The notes beneath the pieces are model-generated. The model searched no databases. It had not been told where the DNA came from and was given only the letters and a program-made list of their open reading frames with translations. The translations under genes were made by a program, and so were the position numbers. Source: Caballeronia concitans (lineage in GTDB: Bacteria; Pseudomonadota; Gammaproteobacteria; Burkholderiales; Burkholderiaceae). From it: DNA of 64,000 nucleotides. Positions 25,866 to 37,252 of the stretch are shown piece by piece. The stretch is taken from contig NZ_FCNV02000001.1 of assembly GCF_001544615.1 (NCBI RefSeq), positions 1,240,001 through 1,304,000 on the forward strand. The letters run 5' to 3'. Each line of letters opens with the position of its first letter. Position 1 is the first letter of the stretch.

Positions 25866-27008
25866 ATGGTGCTAAAGAATCTGATCAAGGCCCGCAAGGG
25901 TCACGCCGATGCGCTCTCCGACGACGCCCAGCTCGCCGCGACCGGTCTCCTGCCCGGCCTCGAAGCGCTGCCGACCGTCGTGCTCGTGCTCGACAAGCGC
26001 ACGCTCAGGATCGCGTATGCGAACCCGTCGGCGGAATCGATGCTCGAGCTGTCGCGCAAGCAATTGACGCAGACGCACTGGCCCGATCTCTTCGCCAACG
26101 CCGACGAACTCGCGACGACCATCGCGTCGATCGCGGAGAACCGCTTCAACGCGACGCGGCTCGACGCCGTGCTCGACCGCGCCGGACGCGAGTCGGTTCA
26201 CGTTCACGCGATCGTTGCGTATCTCGAAGCCGCGACGGATTACGTGCTGCTCGAACTCTTCGAGAACGAGCGTCATCTGCGCACCGACCGCGAAGAGCGC
26301 ATTCACGATCTCACGGCGGTCAACAAGCAGCTCATCCGAAATCTCGCGCACGAGATCAAGAATCCGCTCGGCGGCATTCGCGGCGCGGCGCAACTGCTCG
26401 AATTCGAACTCGGCGCGCTGGAGCGCGACGAGCTGCGCGAATACACGCAGGTCATCATCAAGGAGTCCGACCGGTTGCAGACGCTCGTCGACAGGCTGCT
26501 GGAGCCGCATCGGCATCCGCATATCGTCGGCGACGTGAATATCCACGAAGTGTGCGAACGCGTGCGCGCCGTGATTCTCGCGGAGTTTCCGCGCGGCCTC
26601 ACGATCGAGCGCGATTACGACGTCAGCGTGCCCGACCTGCGCGGCGACAAGGAACAACTGATCCAGGCGGTGCTCAACATCGTGCGCAATGCGGCGGAAG
26701 CGCTCAAGGAGCGCATCTCGCAAGGCGACGCGAAGATCGAACTGCGCACGCGCATCGCGCGCAAGGTGACCATCGGCAAGCGGCTGCACAAACTGGCATT
26801 GGACTTGCATATCACTGACAACGGTCCCGGCATTCCCAGCGAAATTCGCGATCGCATCTTTTTTCCGCTCGTGTCCGGGCGCGAAGACGGCAGCGGTCTC
26901 GGTCTCACGCTGACGCAATCGTTCGTGCAGCAGCATGACGGGCTGATCGAAGTGGAAAGCAGGCCGGGCTGTACCGAGTTCACCATTCTGTTGCCCTTCG
27001 GGAACTGA
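25866..27008 (+). CDS. ntrB: Nitrogen-regulation sensor kinase NtrB (GlnL)
   Basis: 380 residues, cytoplasmic. A PAS domain (about 30-130) is followed by the kinase: H162 in NLAHEIKNPLGGIRGAAQLLE (a 21-residue stretch whose core is HEIKNPL), then N-box IVRNAAEAL, DNGPGIP and SGLGLTL. NtrB phosphorylates NtrC when nitrogen is scarce and is restrained by PII. ATG 25866 is chosen because it gives the family length; an in-frame start at 25788 would add 26 unrelated residues. ntrC follows after 120 bases. Confidence 0.94.
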   Translation: MVLKNLIKARKGHADALSDDAQLAATGLLPGLEALPTVVLVLDKRTLRIAYANPSAESMLELSRKQLTQTHWPDLFANADELATTIASIAENRFNATRLDAVLDRAGRESVHVHAIVAYLEAATDYVLLELFENERHLRTDREERIHDLTAVNKQLIRNLAHEIKNPLGGIRGAAQLLEFELGALERDELREYTQVIIKESDRLQTLVDRLLEPHRHPHIVGDVNIHEVCERVRAVILAEFPRGLTIERDYDVSVPDLRGDKEQLIQAVLNIVRNAAEALKERISQGDAKIELRTRIARKVTIGKRLHKLALDLHITDNGPGIPSEIRDRIFFPLVSGREDGSGLGLTLTQSFVQQHDGLIEVESRPGCTEFTILLPFGN

Positions 27009-27128
27009 GGGCACTCGCCGACATCGACCGACAAGGACCATCTACCTTTCACCGCCGCCGCGCAACCAGAAGCCTGACCGTTCCGACGGGCACACACCGA
27101 ACCACACGAAGACTTCTCGCCGAACGAT

Positions 27129-28613
<1,485 letters not shown>

Positions 28614-28624
28614 GCCTGCAGGGA

Positions 28625-29404
28625 TCAGCAGCCGATATTCGCGATGACCGGCGCGTGGTCGGACGGCTGGTCCCATTTGCGCGGCACTTTGTCGACTTCG
28701 CATGACGCGCACAGTTCGGCCAGATCCGCCGACAGCAGGATGTGATCGATGCGCAGCCCCGCGTTGCGCCGGAACGCCATCATCCGGTAATCCCACCACG
28801 TGAAGAGTTTCTCGGGCTGCTCGAACTTGCGGAAGGCATCGGTCAGGCCCAGTCCGACGAGCTGCAGAAAATGCGCGCGCTCTTCGGGCGACACGAGATT
28901 CTGGCCTTCCCATGCCTTGGGATCGTGCACGTCGCGGTCGTCGGGCGCGATGTTGTAGTCGCCGAGCAGGGCGAGCTTCGGGTACTGCCTCATTTCTTCG
29001 CGCAGCCATTCGCGCAGCGCATCCAGCCAGCGCATCTTGTAGGCGAACTTCTCGCTGCCGGGCGCCTGCCCGTTCGGGAAGTAGGCGGACACGATGCGCA
29101 CGTCGTTGACCGTCGCGGCGATCACGCGCTGCTGCAAATCTTCGAAGCCGGGGATGTTGCGCACGACGGTCGCATCGTGAACGTCGATGCCGTCGCGCAC
29201 CAGAATGCCGACGCCGTTATACGTCTTCTGTCCCGCGAACCAGCTCTTGTAGCCGGCGGCTTCGAGTTCGGCGCGCGGAAATTTCTCGTCGGGCAGTTTC
29301 AGTTCCTGAAGGCACAGGACATCGACTTGCGAAAGCTGCAGCCAGTCGATGACGTGCTGAAGACGGACCTTGAGAGAGTTGACGTTCCAGGTGGCGATTT
29401 TCAT
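28625..29404 (-). CDS. xthA: Exodeoxyribonuclease III
   Basis: 259 residues of the EEP nuclease family. Motifs: MKIATWNVNSLKVR, LCLQELKLPDEKFP (catalytic Glu), GDYNIAP, and the C-terminal RIDHILLS and SDHAPV (catalytic Asp/His). ExoIII acts as an AP endonuclease and 3'-5' exonuclease in base excision repair. ATG 29404 is chosen by homology; a longer in-frame start at 29506 adds an unrelated 34 residues. It converges with ntrC, 11 bases apart, with no obvious terminator between. Confidence 0.95.
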   Translation of the reverse strand: MKIATWNVNSLKVRLQHVIDWLQLSQVDVLCLQELKLPDEKFPRAELEAAGYKSWFAGQKTYNGVGILVRDGIDVHDATVVRNIPGFEDLQQRVIAATVNDVRIVSAYFPNGQAPGSEKFAYKMRWLDALREWLREEMRQYPKLALLGDYNIAPDDRDVHDPKAWEGQNLVSPEERAHFLQLVGLGLTDAFRKFEQPEKLFTWWDYRMMAFRRNAGLRIDHILLSADLAELCASCEVDKVPRKWDQPSDHAPVIANIGC

Positions 29405-29771
29405 TGGACGGCGAGTGCGTGGTTCGTGAATGCGTGACTTCGAGCGAAGCACGAATGATAACGCCATGAGGCGTTCGGGCTTGCTGTGTCCGTCGATATG
29501 AAACATTTTGGCTTGGGCGGAGTGGGCGCAGCAGGGGCGGTGTAAAGTCTCGCGGCCGTTCTACGGCTACCTTGCTCGTCCGGCGTGGAGTGGTTTTGCG
29601 GTTTTGATGTCGACTGTGATGCATCGGAATGCTAAGTGTGTCCGGGAGCGAGCCGCAAGGCGATTGCGCTGGCAAGCGGGCCGAAGGTGGCGACGGTGAA
29701 GGCAAGCTCGCCCGTCAATAACCATTCGCAGCCTTGGCTTCGCGGCCGCGCGCCGGAAACCGTCATTTCCC
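29405..29771. other. 367-base intergenic region, xthA to polysaccharide deacetylase
   Basis: Divergent promoter region. I see no gene, repeat or recognisable operator. GC content is a little lower than in the adjacent genes. Confidence 0.5.
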
Positions 29772-30926
29772 ATGCTCAAGAAAGCCCTCATAACGACGCT
29801 ACTCGCCGCAGCCGCAGCATGTTCGCAAGCAGCCGGGCCGTCCGCCGTCGCGATCGGCGACCGTGCGACGTGGCCCGCGCCGTTCGCTTCCGGCGATGAC
29901 TTCGATCGTGCCTCACGCGCCGAATTGCTCGCGTTCGGCAAGGCGCTCGCGGACACCGAACGACTCAGCGACAGCCAATTACAGGCGCGCCTGAAGGTGA
30001 AGTCTTTCGATCACGCGTCGGTGGATCGCATTCGCGCGCGGTATTGGCAGCGTCTGACGGCGAACTACATTGCGGCATCGGCGCATTGCGGCAACGATGC
30101 GGCGTTTTGCGAGACGGTGCGCGATCAGGCGGGTTTCATGCGCGCGGCGCGCTCATTCGATACACCGGAAAACAGCGCCTATCAAGCGTGGTTCTCGCAA
30201 GCCTCCGCGTTTCACGCGACGTACGTGAATGAACTGCTGCGATTGGCCGCGCTGTTTCCGCGTATCAGCAGTGAGATCGACACATACTCTTCGCGCGAAA
30301 TCGACGGCAGCGGCTTGCCCGATCGCACGTTCCTTCTCACGTTCGACGATGGTCCTTCCGCTCGCGACGGTTCCACCGACAAGCTGCTGCAAACGCTGCG
30401 TGCATCGCGTTTGAATGGCGTGTTCTTCACGCTCGGCACGCAATTGCAGGCGCGCTTGCAGCAGTCGGGCGCACCGGTGACGAAGGATGCTTATCGCGGG
30501 ATGTGCGTCGGCTCGCACGGATGGGAGCATCGCTCGCATAGCACATGGCCTGCGTGGCAGGAGTCGGTTGCGCGCAGCATCGGGCTCGTGCGGGCGAACC
30601 TGCCGGACAGCGTCGTGCCGCTTTTCCGTCCGCCGTATGGACAGCGCAAGGCCGACAGCGGTGACTTCTTCGCATCGCAGGGCTTGCATGTCGCGCTCTG
30701 GAACATCGATTCGCAAGACTGGAACGAGAAGGTCAGCGCCGATGAAGTCAAACAGCGCGTGATGACGCTGATGCTGCTTTGGCGGCACGGAATCGTTCTT
30801 TTCCATGACATTCACCCGAAGGCGCAAGTGGCGGTGCCGTGGCTGCAACAGCAGCTTGGCGGCGCGGGCGTTCAGTGGATGGACTGCAAGCGTTTCGTTG
30901 CGGCCAATATCAACAATCCGTATTGA
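29772..30926 (+). CDS. Exported polysaccharide deacetylase-family protein
   Basis: 384 residues. A signal peptide (about 1-21) is followed by a roughly 165-residue N-terminal part of helical, Ala-rich character and then a NodB-type deacetylase domain from about 185: TFDDGPS (metal Asp), SHGWEHRSH (metal His), FRPPYGQR and LFHDIH. These enzymes remove N-acetyl groups from peptidoglycan or exopolysaccharide with a metal ion; the substrate is unknown. All catalytic residues appear present. A lipoprotein gene follows after 42 bases. Confidence 0.85.
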   Translation: MLKKALITTLLAAAAACSQAAGPSAVAIGDRATWPAPFASGDDFDRASRAELLAFGKALADTERLSDSQLQARLKVKSFDHASVDRIRARYWQRLTANYIAASAHCGNDAAFCETVRDQAGFMRAARSFDTPENSAYQAWFSQASAFHATYVNELLRLAALFPRISSEIDTYSSREIDGSGLPDRTFLLTFDDGPSARDGSTDKLLQTLRASRLNGVFFTLGTQLQARLQQSGAPVTKDAYRGMCVGSHGWEHRSHSTWPAWQESVARSIGLVRANLPDSVVPLFRPPYGQRKADSGDFFASQGLHVALWNIDSQDWNEKVSADEVKQRVMTLMLLWRHGIVLFHDIHPKAQVAVPWLQQQLGGAGVQWMDCKRFVAANINNPY

Positions 30927-30968
30927 GCAATCACAGAGCGGTGCTTGTCGCCGTTCCCTATCATCACG

Positions 30969-31616
30969 ATGAAATCGATGAAAAGAAGAAACTTCCTTCT
31001 GGCCGCAGCGGCGGCGCCTTTACTCCTGTCGGGCTGCATAACCGAATCCTTGCGCGATGAAATTCGCGAAGGCGATTACCGGACTTACACGGAATCCATC
31101 GACAGCGTGCTGATCTCGGCAGACGGCGCGAAGCTCGTGTTCCTCGGCGCAAAGTATCACTACATTTTCGATGCGCCTGCCCACTTCGCTGAATTGCTCG
31201 ATTCACCGTTGGATGCGAAGGTGAAGGTAGACATCAGACGATTCAATGCCGATGAACACGGCAGTGTCAGCGGGACCATCGAAATGGAACTGAACGACGC
31301 GACCGCCGACGAGATGGCGCTGGCAGCGCAACTCGGTTTCAGGTCAGACGGTCGATCGTCTGCGTATAGGTCGATCTACCTGACCGGAACGCGATACAGC
31401 GCCAAAGGCTTCGATGCGTCGAAGGTCGACAGAAAGCTGCTGCGCAAGACATATGCGGTCGAGATCAACGAACCGAATCCGTTGAACGGAAGAAAGGTGC
31501 TGTACTTGCTGACGCCGGTCACGGTAGCGGCCGATGGAGCGTTGTTGCTCCTTGGCTCGCCGCTCATCCTCGTGGTGCTCATCGCCTTCTCGAACTCTCA
31601 CGTCTGCTGCTTCTAG
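30969..31616 (+). CDS. Lipoprotein of unknown function (twin-arginine-like signal)
   Basis: 215 residues if started at ATG 30969; ATG 30978 (MKRRNFLLAAAAA) is equally plausible and neither has a clear ribosome-binding site. The signal is short, contains RRNFLL after the start and ends in the lipobox LSGC. The mature domain (about 190 residues) has no motif I recognise; it ends in a hydrophobic segment, GALLLLGSPLILVVLIAF, which may be a membrane anchor near the C-terminus. Both ends membrane-attached would be unusual. It probably forms an operon with the deacetylase. Confidence 0.65.
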   Translation: MKSMKRRNFLLAAAAAPLLLSGCITESLRDEIREGDYRTYTESIDSVLISADGAKLVFLGAKYHYIFDAPAHFAELLDSPLDAKVKVDIRRFNADEHGSVSGTIEMELNDATADEMALAAQLGFRSDGRSSAYRSIYLTGTRYSAKGFDASKVDRKLLRKTYAVEINEPNPLNGRKVLYLLTPVTVAADGALLLLGSPLILVVLIAFSNSHVCCF

Positions 31617-31687
31617 CGCGCGAAAGACCTCGCGGCTTTTCTGTCTCGCTACAATCACCGAACAGCCACCGTCGGAGGGTTTCGCAG

Positions 31688-32962
31688 ATGGATCTCATCA
31701 TTCGCCGCGCGGCGCTCGTTCGCTCGGGCGCACTCGTCGATATCGGCATGGAGGCGGGACGCATCGCCGCGATCGAGCCGCATCTGGACGCGACCGCGCG
31801 TGAGGAAATCGATGCCGGCGGCTCGCTCGTTACCGCGCCTTTCGTCGACGCGCATTTCCACATGGACGCCACGCTCTCCTACGGCTTGCCGCGCGTGAAC
31901 GCTTCGGGGACGCTGCTGGAAGGCATCGCGCTGTGGGGTGAACTGAAGCCCGAACTGACGCAGGAAGCGATCGTCGAGCGCGCGCTGCAATATTGCGACT
32001 GGGCCGTCGCGCGCGGTCTGCTCGCGATCCGCTCGCACGTCGATGTCTGCGACCCTCGTCTGCTCGCGGTCGAAGCGCTCGTCGAAGTGAAGCGGCGCGT
32101 GAAGCCGTATCTCGACCTGCAACTGGTCGCGTTCCCGCAGGACGGCGTGCTGCGCAGCGCCGGCGCGTTCGACAACCTGAAGCGGGCGATCGAGCTGGGC
32201 GTCGATGTCGTCGGCGGCATTCCGCACTTCGAACGCACGATGGCCGACGGCGCGGCATCGGTGAAGCTGCTGTGCGAATTCGCGGCGGAAAAGGGCTTGC
32301 GCGTGGACATGCACTGCGACGAATCCGACGATCCGATGTCCCGCCACATCGAAACGCTCGCGGCGGAAACGCATCGGCTCGGGCTGCATGGACGCGTGAC
32401 CGGCTCGCATCTCACGTCCATGCATTCGATGGACAACTACTACGTCAGCAAGCTGATCCCGCTGATGCGCGAAGCCGGCGTCGCGGCGATCGCGAATCCG
32501 CTCATCAATATCACGCTGCAAGGGCGTTCGGACACCTACCCGAAGCGGCGCGGCATGACGCGCGTGCCGGAACTGATGGCGGCGGGCATCGACGTGGCGT
32601 TCGGCCACGACTGCGCGATGGACCCGTGGTACAGCTTGGGCTCCGGCGACATGCTCGAAGTCGCGCATATGGGGCTGCACGTCGCGCAGATGACCGGCGT
32701 CGACGCGATGCGCGCCTGCTTCGACGCGGTGACGATCAATCCCGCGAAGATCCTCGGTCTGGAAGGCTACGGCATCGAAGTGGGATGCAATGCGGATTGC
32801 GTGATTCTCGACGCACGCGATTCGATCGAAGCGATCCGCCTGCGCGCGGCGCGCACAGCCGTGATCCGAAGAGGGAAGGTGGTGAGCCGAAGCCCGGCCG
32901 TGCGCGCGACGCTCGCGCTCGAAGGCCGGCCTTCGGAAGTGGACTTCAAAATCAAACGCTGA
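31688..32962 (+). CDS. Amidohydrolase, cytosine deaminase (CodA)-like
   Basis: 424 residues. Amidohydrolase fold with metal ligands HFH (H56, H58 in VDAHFHMD), H in MHCDESDD, and the later GHDCAMDPW Asp. The CodA-like order of motifs, with HLTSMH and ATINPLINI-like segments (here AIANPLINITLQG), supports a cytosine deaminase or related aminohydrolase that acts on N-heterocycles. Purine-like or s-triazine-like substrates cannot be excluded. No codB-type permease is next to it. Confidence 0.85.
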   Translation: MDLIIRRAALVRSGALVDIGMEAGRIAAIEPHLDATAREEIDAGGSLVTAPFVDAHFHMDATLSYGLPRVNASGTLLEGIALWGELKPELTQEAIVERALQYCDWAVARGLLAIRSHVDVCDPRLLAVEALVEVKRRVKPYLDLQLVAFPQDGVLRSAGAFDNLKRAIELGVDVVGGIPHFERTMADGAASVKLLCEFAAEKGLRVDMHCDESDDPMSRHIETLAAETHRLGLHGRVTGSHLTSMHSMDNYYVSKLIPLMREAGVAAIANPLINITLQGRSDTYPKRRGMTRVPELMAAGIDVAFGHDCAMDPWYSLGSGDMLEVAHMGLHVAQMTGVDAMRACFDAVTINPAKILGLEGYGIEVGCNADCVILDARDSIEAIRLRAARTAVIRRGKVVSRSPAVRATLALEGRPSEVDFKIKR

Positions 32963-32964
32963 AC

Positions 32965-32992
32965 GAAAAACCCCGGCGCGTGGCCGGGGTTT
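32965..32992. terminator. Bidirectional terminator between deaminase and prlC
   Basis: Stem AAACCCCGGC with GCCGGGGTTT, loop GCGTG. The A run before and T run after allow it to end both converging genes. Confidence 0.85.
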
Positions 32993-33005
32993 GAAGCATC
33001 GAAGG

Positions 33006-35123
33006 TCAGTGCAGCGTCTGCCCGGCCATGCCGTTATGACGCAAGAGCGCGTCGATGTTCGGCTCGCGTCCGCGGAACGCCTTGAACGAATCCATCGCGG
33101 GACGGCTGCCGCCGACTTCGAGAATCTCCCGGCGATAACGCGTGCCCGTTTCCGCATCCAGCACCGAGCCGTTCGCGGCCTTCGCGGCTTCTTCGAACGC
33201 GGCGTAGGCATCGGCGGACAGCACTTCGGCCCACTTGTAGCTGTAATAGCCCGCCGCATAGCCGCCCGCGAAGATATGGCTGAACGTGTTCGGCCAGCGC
33301 GAGAACGGCGTCTGCGGAATGACGTGGAACTTCTCGTTGATCTCGCGCGCGAGGTCGTTCACGTTTTGCGTGGCGTTTGCCGGATAGTAGGACGTGTGCA
33401 GCACCATGTCGAACATCGAGAAGACGATCTGGCGCAGCGTGCCGAGACCGCTCTGGAAGTTCTTCGCGGCGAGCATCTTGTCGAAGAGTTCACGCGGCAG
33501 CAGCGCACCGGTGTCGACGTGCGCGGACATGTCGGTCAGCACGTCCCACTCCCAGCAGAAGTTCTCCATGAATTGCGAAGGCAATTCGACTGCATCCCAC
33601 TCGACGCCGTTGATGCCCGACACGCCCAGTTCATCGACGCGCGTCAGCATGTGATGCAGCCCGTGCCCGAACTCGTGGAACAGCGTGATGACTTCATCGT
33701 GCGTGAAGCACGCGGGCTTGCCGCCGACCGGCGCGGAAAAGTTGCACGTGAGATACGCGACCGGCGTCTGCACGCCGCCTTCGCTGCGCTTGTGGCGCGC
33801 GCGGGCGTCATCCATCCAGGCGCCGCCGCGCTTGCCTTCGCGCGCGTACAGGTCCAGATAGAACTGCGCGACGAGCGAGCCGTCTTTGTTTTCCACGCGG
33901 AAAAATCGCACATCGGGATTCCACACGGCGGCTTCATCGCGACGAATGGACACGTTGAAAAGCGTTTCGGTGACCTTGAACAAACCCTTCAGCACGGCTT
34001 CCTGCGGGAAGTACTGCTTCACTTCGTTCTCGGAGAACGAATAGCGCTTCTGACGCAGACGTTCCGCCGCGAACGCGACATCCCACGGCTGAAGCTCGGG
34101 CATGCCGAGTTCGGTGGCGGCGAATGCGCGCAGTTCCATCCAGTCGTTCTCGGCGTAGGGACGTGCGCGCACGGCGAGGTCTTCCAGGAACGCGATGACC
34201 TGCGCCGGCGACTCCGCCATCTTCGGCGCAAGCGACACTTCCGCGAAGTTCTGATAGCCCAGCGTGCGCGCTTCTTCGAGACGCAGCTTCAGATGCTCGA
34301 CGATGTTCTCCGTGTTGTCCCACTCGGCCTTGCCGTGACCGTACGTTTCGCCAAGTTCCGACGCACGCGTGACGTACGCGCGATACATCGCCTCACGCAT
34401 CGGCCGATGCTCCGCGTATTGCAGCACCGGGAAATACGACGGAAAGTGCAGCGTGAACTTCCAGCCTTCCTTGCCGTCGCGTTGAGCGGCTTCGCGCGCC
34501 GCTTCGATCACGTCGTCGGGCAGGCCGGCGAGATCGCTTTGCTGCGTGACGATGTATGCGTACGCATTGGTCGAATCCAGCACGTGATCCGAGAACGCCT
34601 TCGACAACGCGGCTTGCTCTTCCTGTAATTGCGCGAAACGCGGCTTGCGGTCTTCGGGCAATTCGGCGCCGGACAGACGAAAATCGCGCAGCGAGTTTTC
34701 GAGAATCTTCTTGCGTTCCGGCGAGAGACCGGCGAACTCGTCGCTCGCGGCGATCGCCTTGTACTTCTCGTAAAGCGCGAGATTCTGGCCGACGCTCGCG
34801 GAGAATTCGGTGACGCGCGGCAGATTTTCGGCATGGGCGGCGCGCAGTTCGGGCGTGTCGGCAACCGCGTTCAGATGTCCGATGATGCCCCATGCACGCG
34901 AGAGCTTTTCCGATTCGCGCTCGACCGTCTCGACGACATCCGTCCACGTGGCGGGCGTCGCGGGCGCGCTCGCGCGATCGACGGCGTCCTTGGCCGCGGC
35001 GAGCAGCACGTCGAGCGCCGGGGTGACATGCTCGGGCTTGATGTCGCCGAAGCGCGGCAAGTCGGAAAAATCGAGCAGCGGATTGGATGCTGCGGTCGGC
35101 GTGGCTGCGGTGGTATCGCTCAT
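33006..35123 (-). CDS. prlC: Oligopeptidase A (M3 metallopeptidase)
   Basis: 705 residues. The zinc site HEFGHGLHH begins at about residue 483 (H483, E484, H487) and the third ligand Glu lies about 25 residues on. It degrades short peptides, including signal-peptide fragments, in the cytoplasm. ATG 35123 is a standard start and gives near-usual length (about 680 in E. coli). It lies 139 bases after folD on the same strand; no terminator is evident between, so the two may be cotranscribed. Confidence 0.95.
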   Translation of the reverse strand: MSDTTAATPTAASNPLLDFSDLPRFGDIKPEHVTPALDVLLAAAKDAVDRASAPATPATWTDVVETVERESEKLSRAWGIIGHLNAVADTPELRAAHAENLPRVTEFSASVGQNLALYEKYKAIAASDEFAGLSPERKKILENSLRDFRLSGAELPEDRKPRFAQLQEEQAALSKAFSDHVLDSTNAYAYIVTQQSDLAGLPDDVIEAAREAAQRDGKEGWKFTLHFPSYFPVLQYAEHRPMREAMYRAYVTRASELGETYGHGKAEWDNTENIVEHLKLRLEEARTLGYQNFAEVSLAPKMAESPAQVIAFLEDLAVRARPYAENDWMELRAFAATELGMPELQPWDVAFAAERLRQKRYSFSENEVKQYFPQEAVLKGLFKVTETLFNVSIRRDEAAVWNPDVRFFRVENKDGSLVAQFYLDLYAREGKRGGAWMDDARARHKRSEGGVQTPVAYLTCNFSAPVGGKPACFTHDEVITLFHEFGHGLHHMLTRVDELGVSGINGVEWDAVELPSQFMENFCWEWDVLTDMSAHVDTGALLPRELFDKMLAAKNFQSGLGTLRQIVFSMFDMVLHTSYYPANATQNVNDLAREINEKFHVIPQTPFSRWPNTFSHIFAGGYAAGYYSYKWAEVLSADAYAAFEEAAKAANGSVLDAETGTRYRREILEVGGSRPAMDSFKAFRGREPNIDALLRHNGMAGQTLH

Positions 35124-35262
35124 GGCTCTCCCAGTTCGTGTTCAGTGAAGCGCGGGACGGGCCAGCAATGCCGAGGCCCGCGCCGCTTGGTGTCCCAATG
35201 CTTCTCAGGACATTATTGGGGCGGCGGGGCCAAAATCCAATCGATTGTTTTTAAGGAGATGA

Positions 35263-36132
35263 TTAAGCCGTCGCGCTTAAGGCCGATGCGGCGCGCTCGG
35301 CGGCTTCGATCGTGTTGACGAGCAGCATCGTGATGGTCATCGGGCCGACGCCGCCCGGCACCGGCGTGATGTAGCCGGCCACTTCCTCCACGCCCGCGAA
35401 ATCCACGTCGCCGCACAGCTTGCCCGCGTCGTCGCGGTTCATGCCGACGTCGATGACCGTCGCGCCCGGCTTCACCATGTCGGCGGTCAGGATGTTGCGG
35501 CGGCCGACCGCGGCCACGACGACATCGGCGTCGCGCGTGTGCTTCGCGAGATCGCGCGTCTTGCTGTGACAAATGGTGACGGTCGCGCCGGCTTCGAGCA
35601 GCAGGAGCGCCATCGGCTTGCCGACGATATTCGAGCGGCCGATGACCACCGCGTTCGCGCCAACGAGATCGATCTTGTGCGCCTCGAACATCTTCATTAC
35701 GCCATACGGCGTGCACGGGCGAAAGAGCGGCTTGCCGGTCATCAGCGCGCCCGCGTTCGCGACGTGAAAGCCGTCGACGTCCTTCTCCGGCGCGATCGCT
35801 TCGATGACCTTGTGGCTGTCGATATGCGCCGGCAGCGGCAGTTGCACGAGAATGCCGTGAATGGCGGGATCGGCGTTCAGCTTGTCGATGTGCGCGAGCA
35901 GTTCGCCTTCGGACAGCGACGCGGGGAAGCGGTCCATCACCGAGTGCAGGCCGTTGTCCTGACACGCCTTGACCTTGTTGCGCACATAGACTTCGCTCGC
36001 CGGATTGTCGCCGACGAGCACGACCGCGAGGCCCGGCTTGTGTCCGCGAGCGGCGAGGGCGGCGGCGCGCGCGGCGACATCGGTGCGGAGAGTCTTGGAA
36101 AGGGCGTTGCCGTCGATGAGTTGGGCAGTCAT
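35263..36132 (-). CDS. folD: Bifunctional methylenetetrahydrofolate dehydrogenase/cyclohydrolase
   Basis: 289 residues. Interconverts 5,10-methylene-, methenyl- and 10-formyl-tetrahydrofolate with NADP+. Motifs: [18 protein letters not shown] near 42-60 (catalytic Lys), [10 protein letters not shown] for NADP binding, and [10 protein letters not shown] near the C-terminus. Slightly long C-terminus ([18 protein letters not shown]). ATG 36132 preceded by no strong Shine-Dalgarno but correct by length. Confidence 0.96.
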   Translation of the reverse strand: MTAQLIDGNALSKTLRTDVAARAAALAARGHKPGLAVVLVGDNPASEVYVRNKVKACQDNGLHSVMDRFPASLSEGELLAHIDKLNADPAIHGILVQLPLPAHIDSHKVIEAIAPEKDVDGFHVANAGALMTGKPLFRPCTPYGVMKMFEAHKIDLVGANAVVIGRSNIVGKPMALLLLEAGATVTICHSKTRDLAKHTRDADVVVAAVGRRNILTADMVKPGATVIDVGMNRDDAGKLCGDVDFAGVEEVAGYITPVPGGVGPMTITMLLVNTIEAAERAASALSATA

Positions 36133-36292
36133 GGCGAATCAGTGAGGATGGCCGGGTGGCGTGAATTGGCGAGGCCGCATGCGCAGGCGGGCTGCGGGCG
36201 GACATCGTGGGCGCACGGTTGCGCCCTTGGGGAAGGGCGAGATTATACCGCCGGGCGCTTTTCAGCGTCCGGCGGCCGGGGAGTGACCCGGT

Positions 36293-37207
36293 TCAGGGAG
36301 AAACGGGCTGCCAGGAGGCGTCCGGATCGAAGGACTTGATCGATGCCGCGATGCGCGACGTCGCCGGGCCGAGGTTTTTCTCGTACACCTGACCGTCCTG
36401 GTTGACCATGAACGTCATCACGCCGGTTTCACCGACCTTCGCCGGCCACGCGATCATGCCGAAGCCCTGCGTGAGCGCGCCGCCTTCGGCGTAGTTCTTC
36501 GCGCCGCCCTTCGCCTTCGGGCCCTGCGCGGTGAGGATGCGGTAGTGATAGCCGTAGTAGGCGTCGCCCGGGTGCGTCTTGTTGGGCATCGTCGCCGCGA
36601 GGGGCCCGAGCGGGCTTTCCGGTTCGCCGGGCGCGGTGTCCCAGTAGAGGCCGTCGCGCTTGCCGGGCGTGCTCACGAAGCGGTCGGCGTAGCGGTTCAT
36701 CAGCTTGCGATAGTCGTTCTGCGCATCGACGTAGGCGAGCGCGACGTGCATCACCGATCGCTCGTTGCGGCCGATTCGCCGCGTCAGCAGTTCATCGCGC
36801 GCGGCGGGCATGTCAAAGCGCCAGCCCTTGCCGGTATCGACGAGCGGAATCGGCAGCGTCCAGCCGCTGTCGCCGGTTTCGATACGTGCGCTTTTGTGCC
36901 CGTCGATCGGCTTCGCATCTTCGATGATGCGATGTCCCTTCGCCCACGAGCCAAGGTATTGGTAAATGTCGTCCTCGCCGATGTTGCCGGTCGGCACGTA
37001 GCGCGCGTGGTCCTTGCCGAGCACTTTGGAGAGCGCGGTTTCGTTGTTGGACGCGATGGCGTCGGTCAACGCCTGTGCGGCAGCTTCGGGCGTCGGATAA
37101 AGGGCCTGCGCCTGCGTGAGCGAGGCGGTAAGGGAAAGCGCTGCAGCGGCGAGCGCCGCGCGCAGCAAAGGCTTCCTGGATGAGGCGAGCGTTCTGTTCT
37201 GATTCAT
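36293..37207 (-). CDS. DUF2950 exported protein
   Basis: 304 residues with a signal peptide (about 1-34, ending SLTQAQA). The mature part opens LYPTPEAAAQALTDAIASNN, the recognised DUF2950 beginning, and ends PDASWQPVSP. Function unknown; the family is periplasmic and commonly paired with DUF3300 proteins, as here. It follows the DUF3300 gene on the same strand after 45 bases, so they form one operon. Confidence 0.85.
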   Translation of the reverse strand: MNQNRTLASSRKPLLRAALAAAALSLTASLTQAQALYPTPEAAAQALTDAIASNNETALSKVLGKDHARYVPTGNIGEDDIYQYLGSWAKGHRIIEDAKPIDGHKSARIETGDSGWTLPIPLVDTGKGWRFDMPAARDELLTRRIGRNERSVMHVALAYVDAQNDYRKLMNRYADRFVSTPGKRDGLYWDTAPGEPESPLGPLAATMPNKTHPGDAYYGYHYRILTAQGPKAKGGAKNYAEGGALTQGFGMIAWPAKVGETGVMTFMVNQDGQVYEKNLGPATSRIAASIKSFDPDASWQPVSP

Positions 37208-37252
37208 CTCGTGCTCCTGAGTCGGGCGTGTTCTGGGAAAGAGGTGAAGGGA

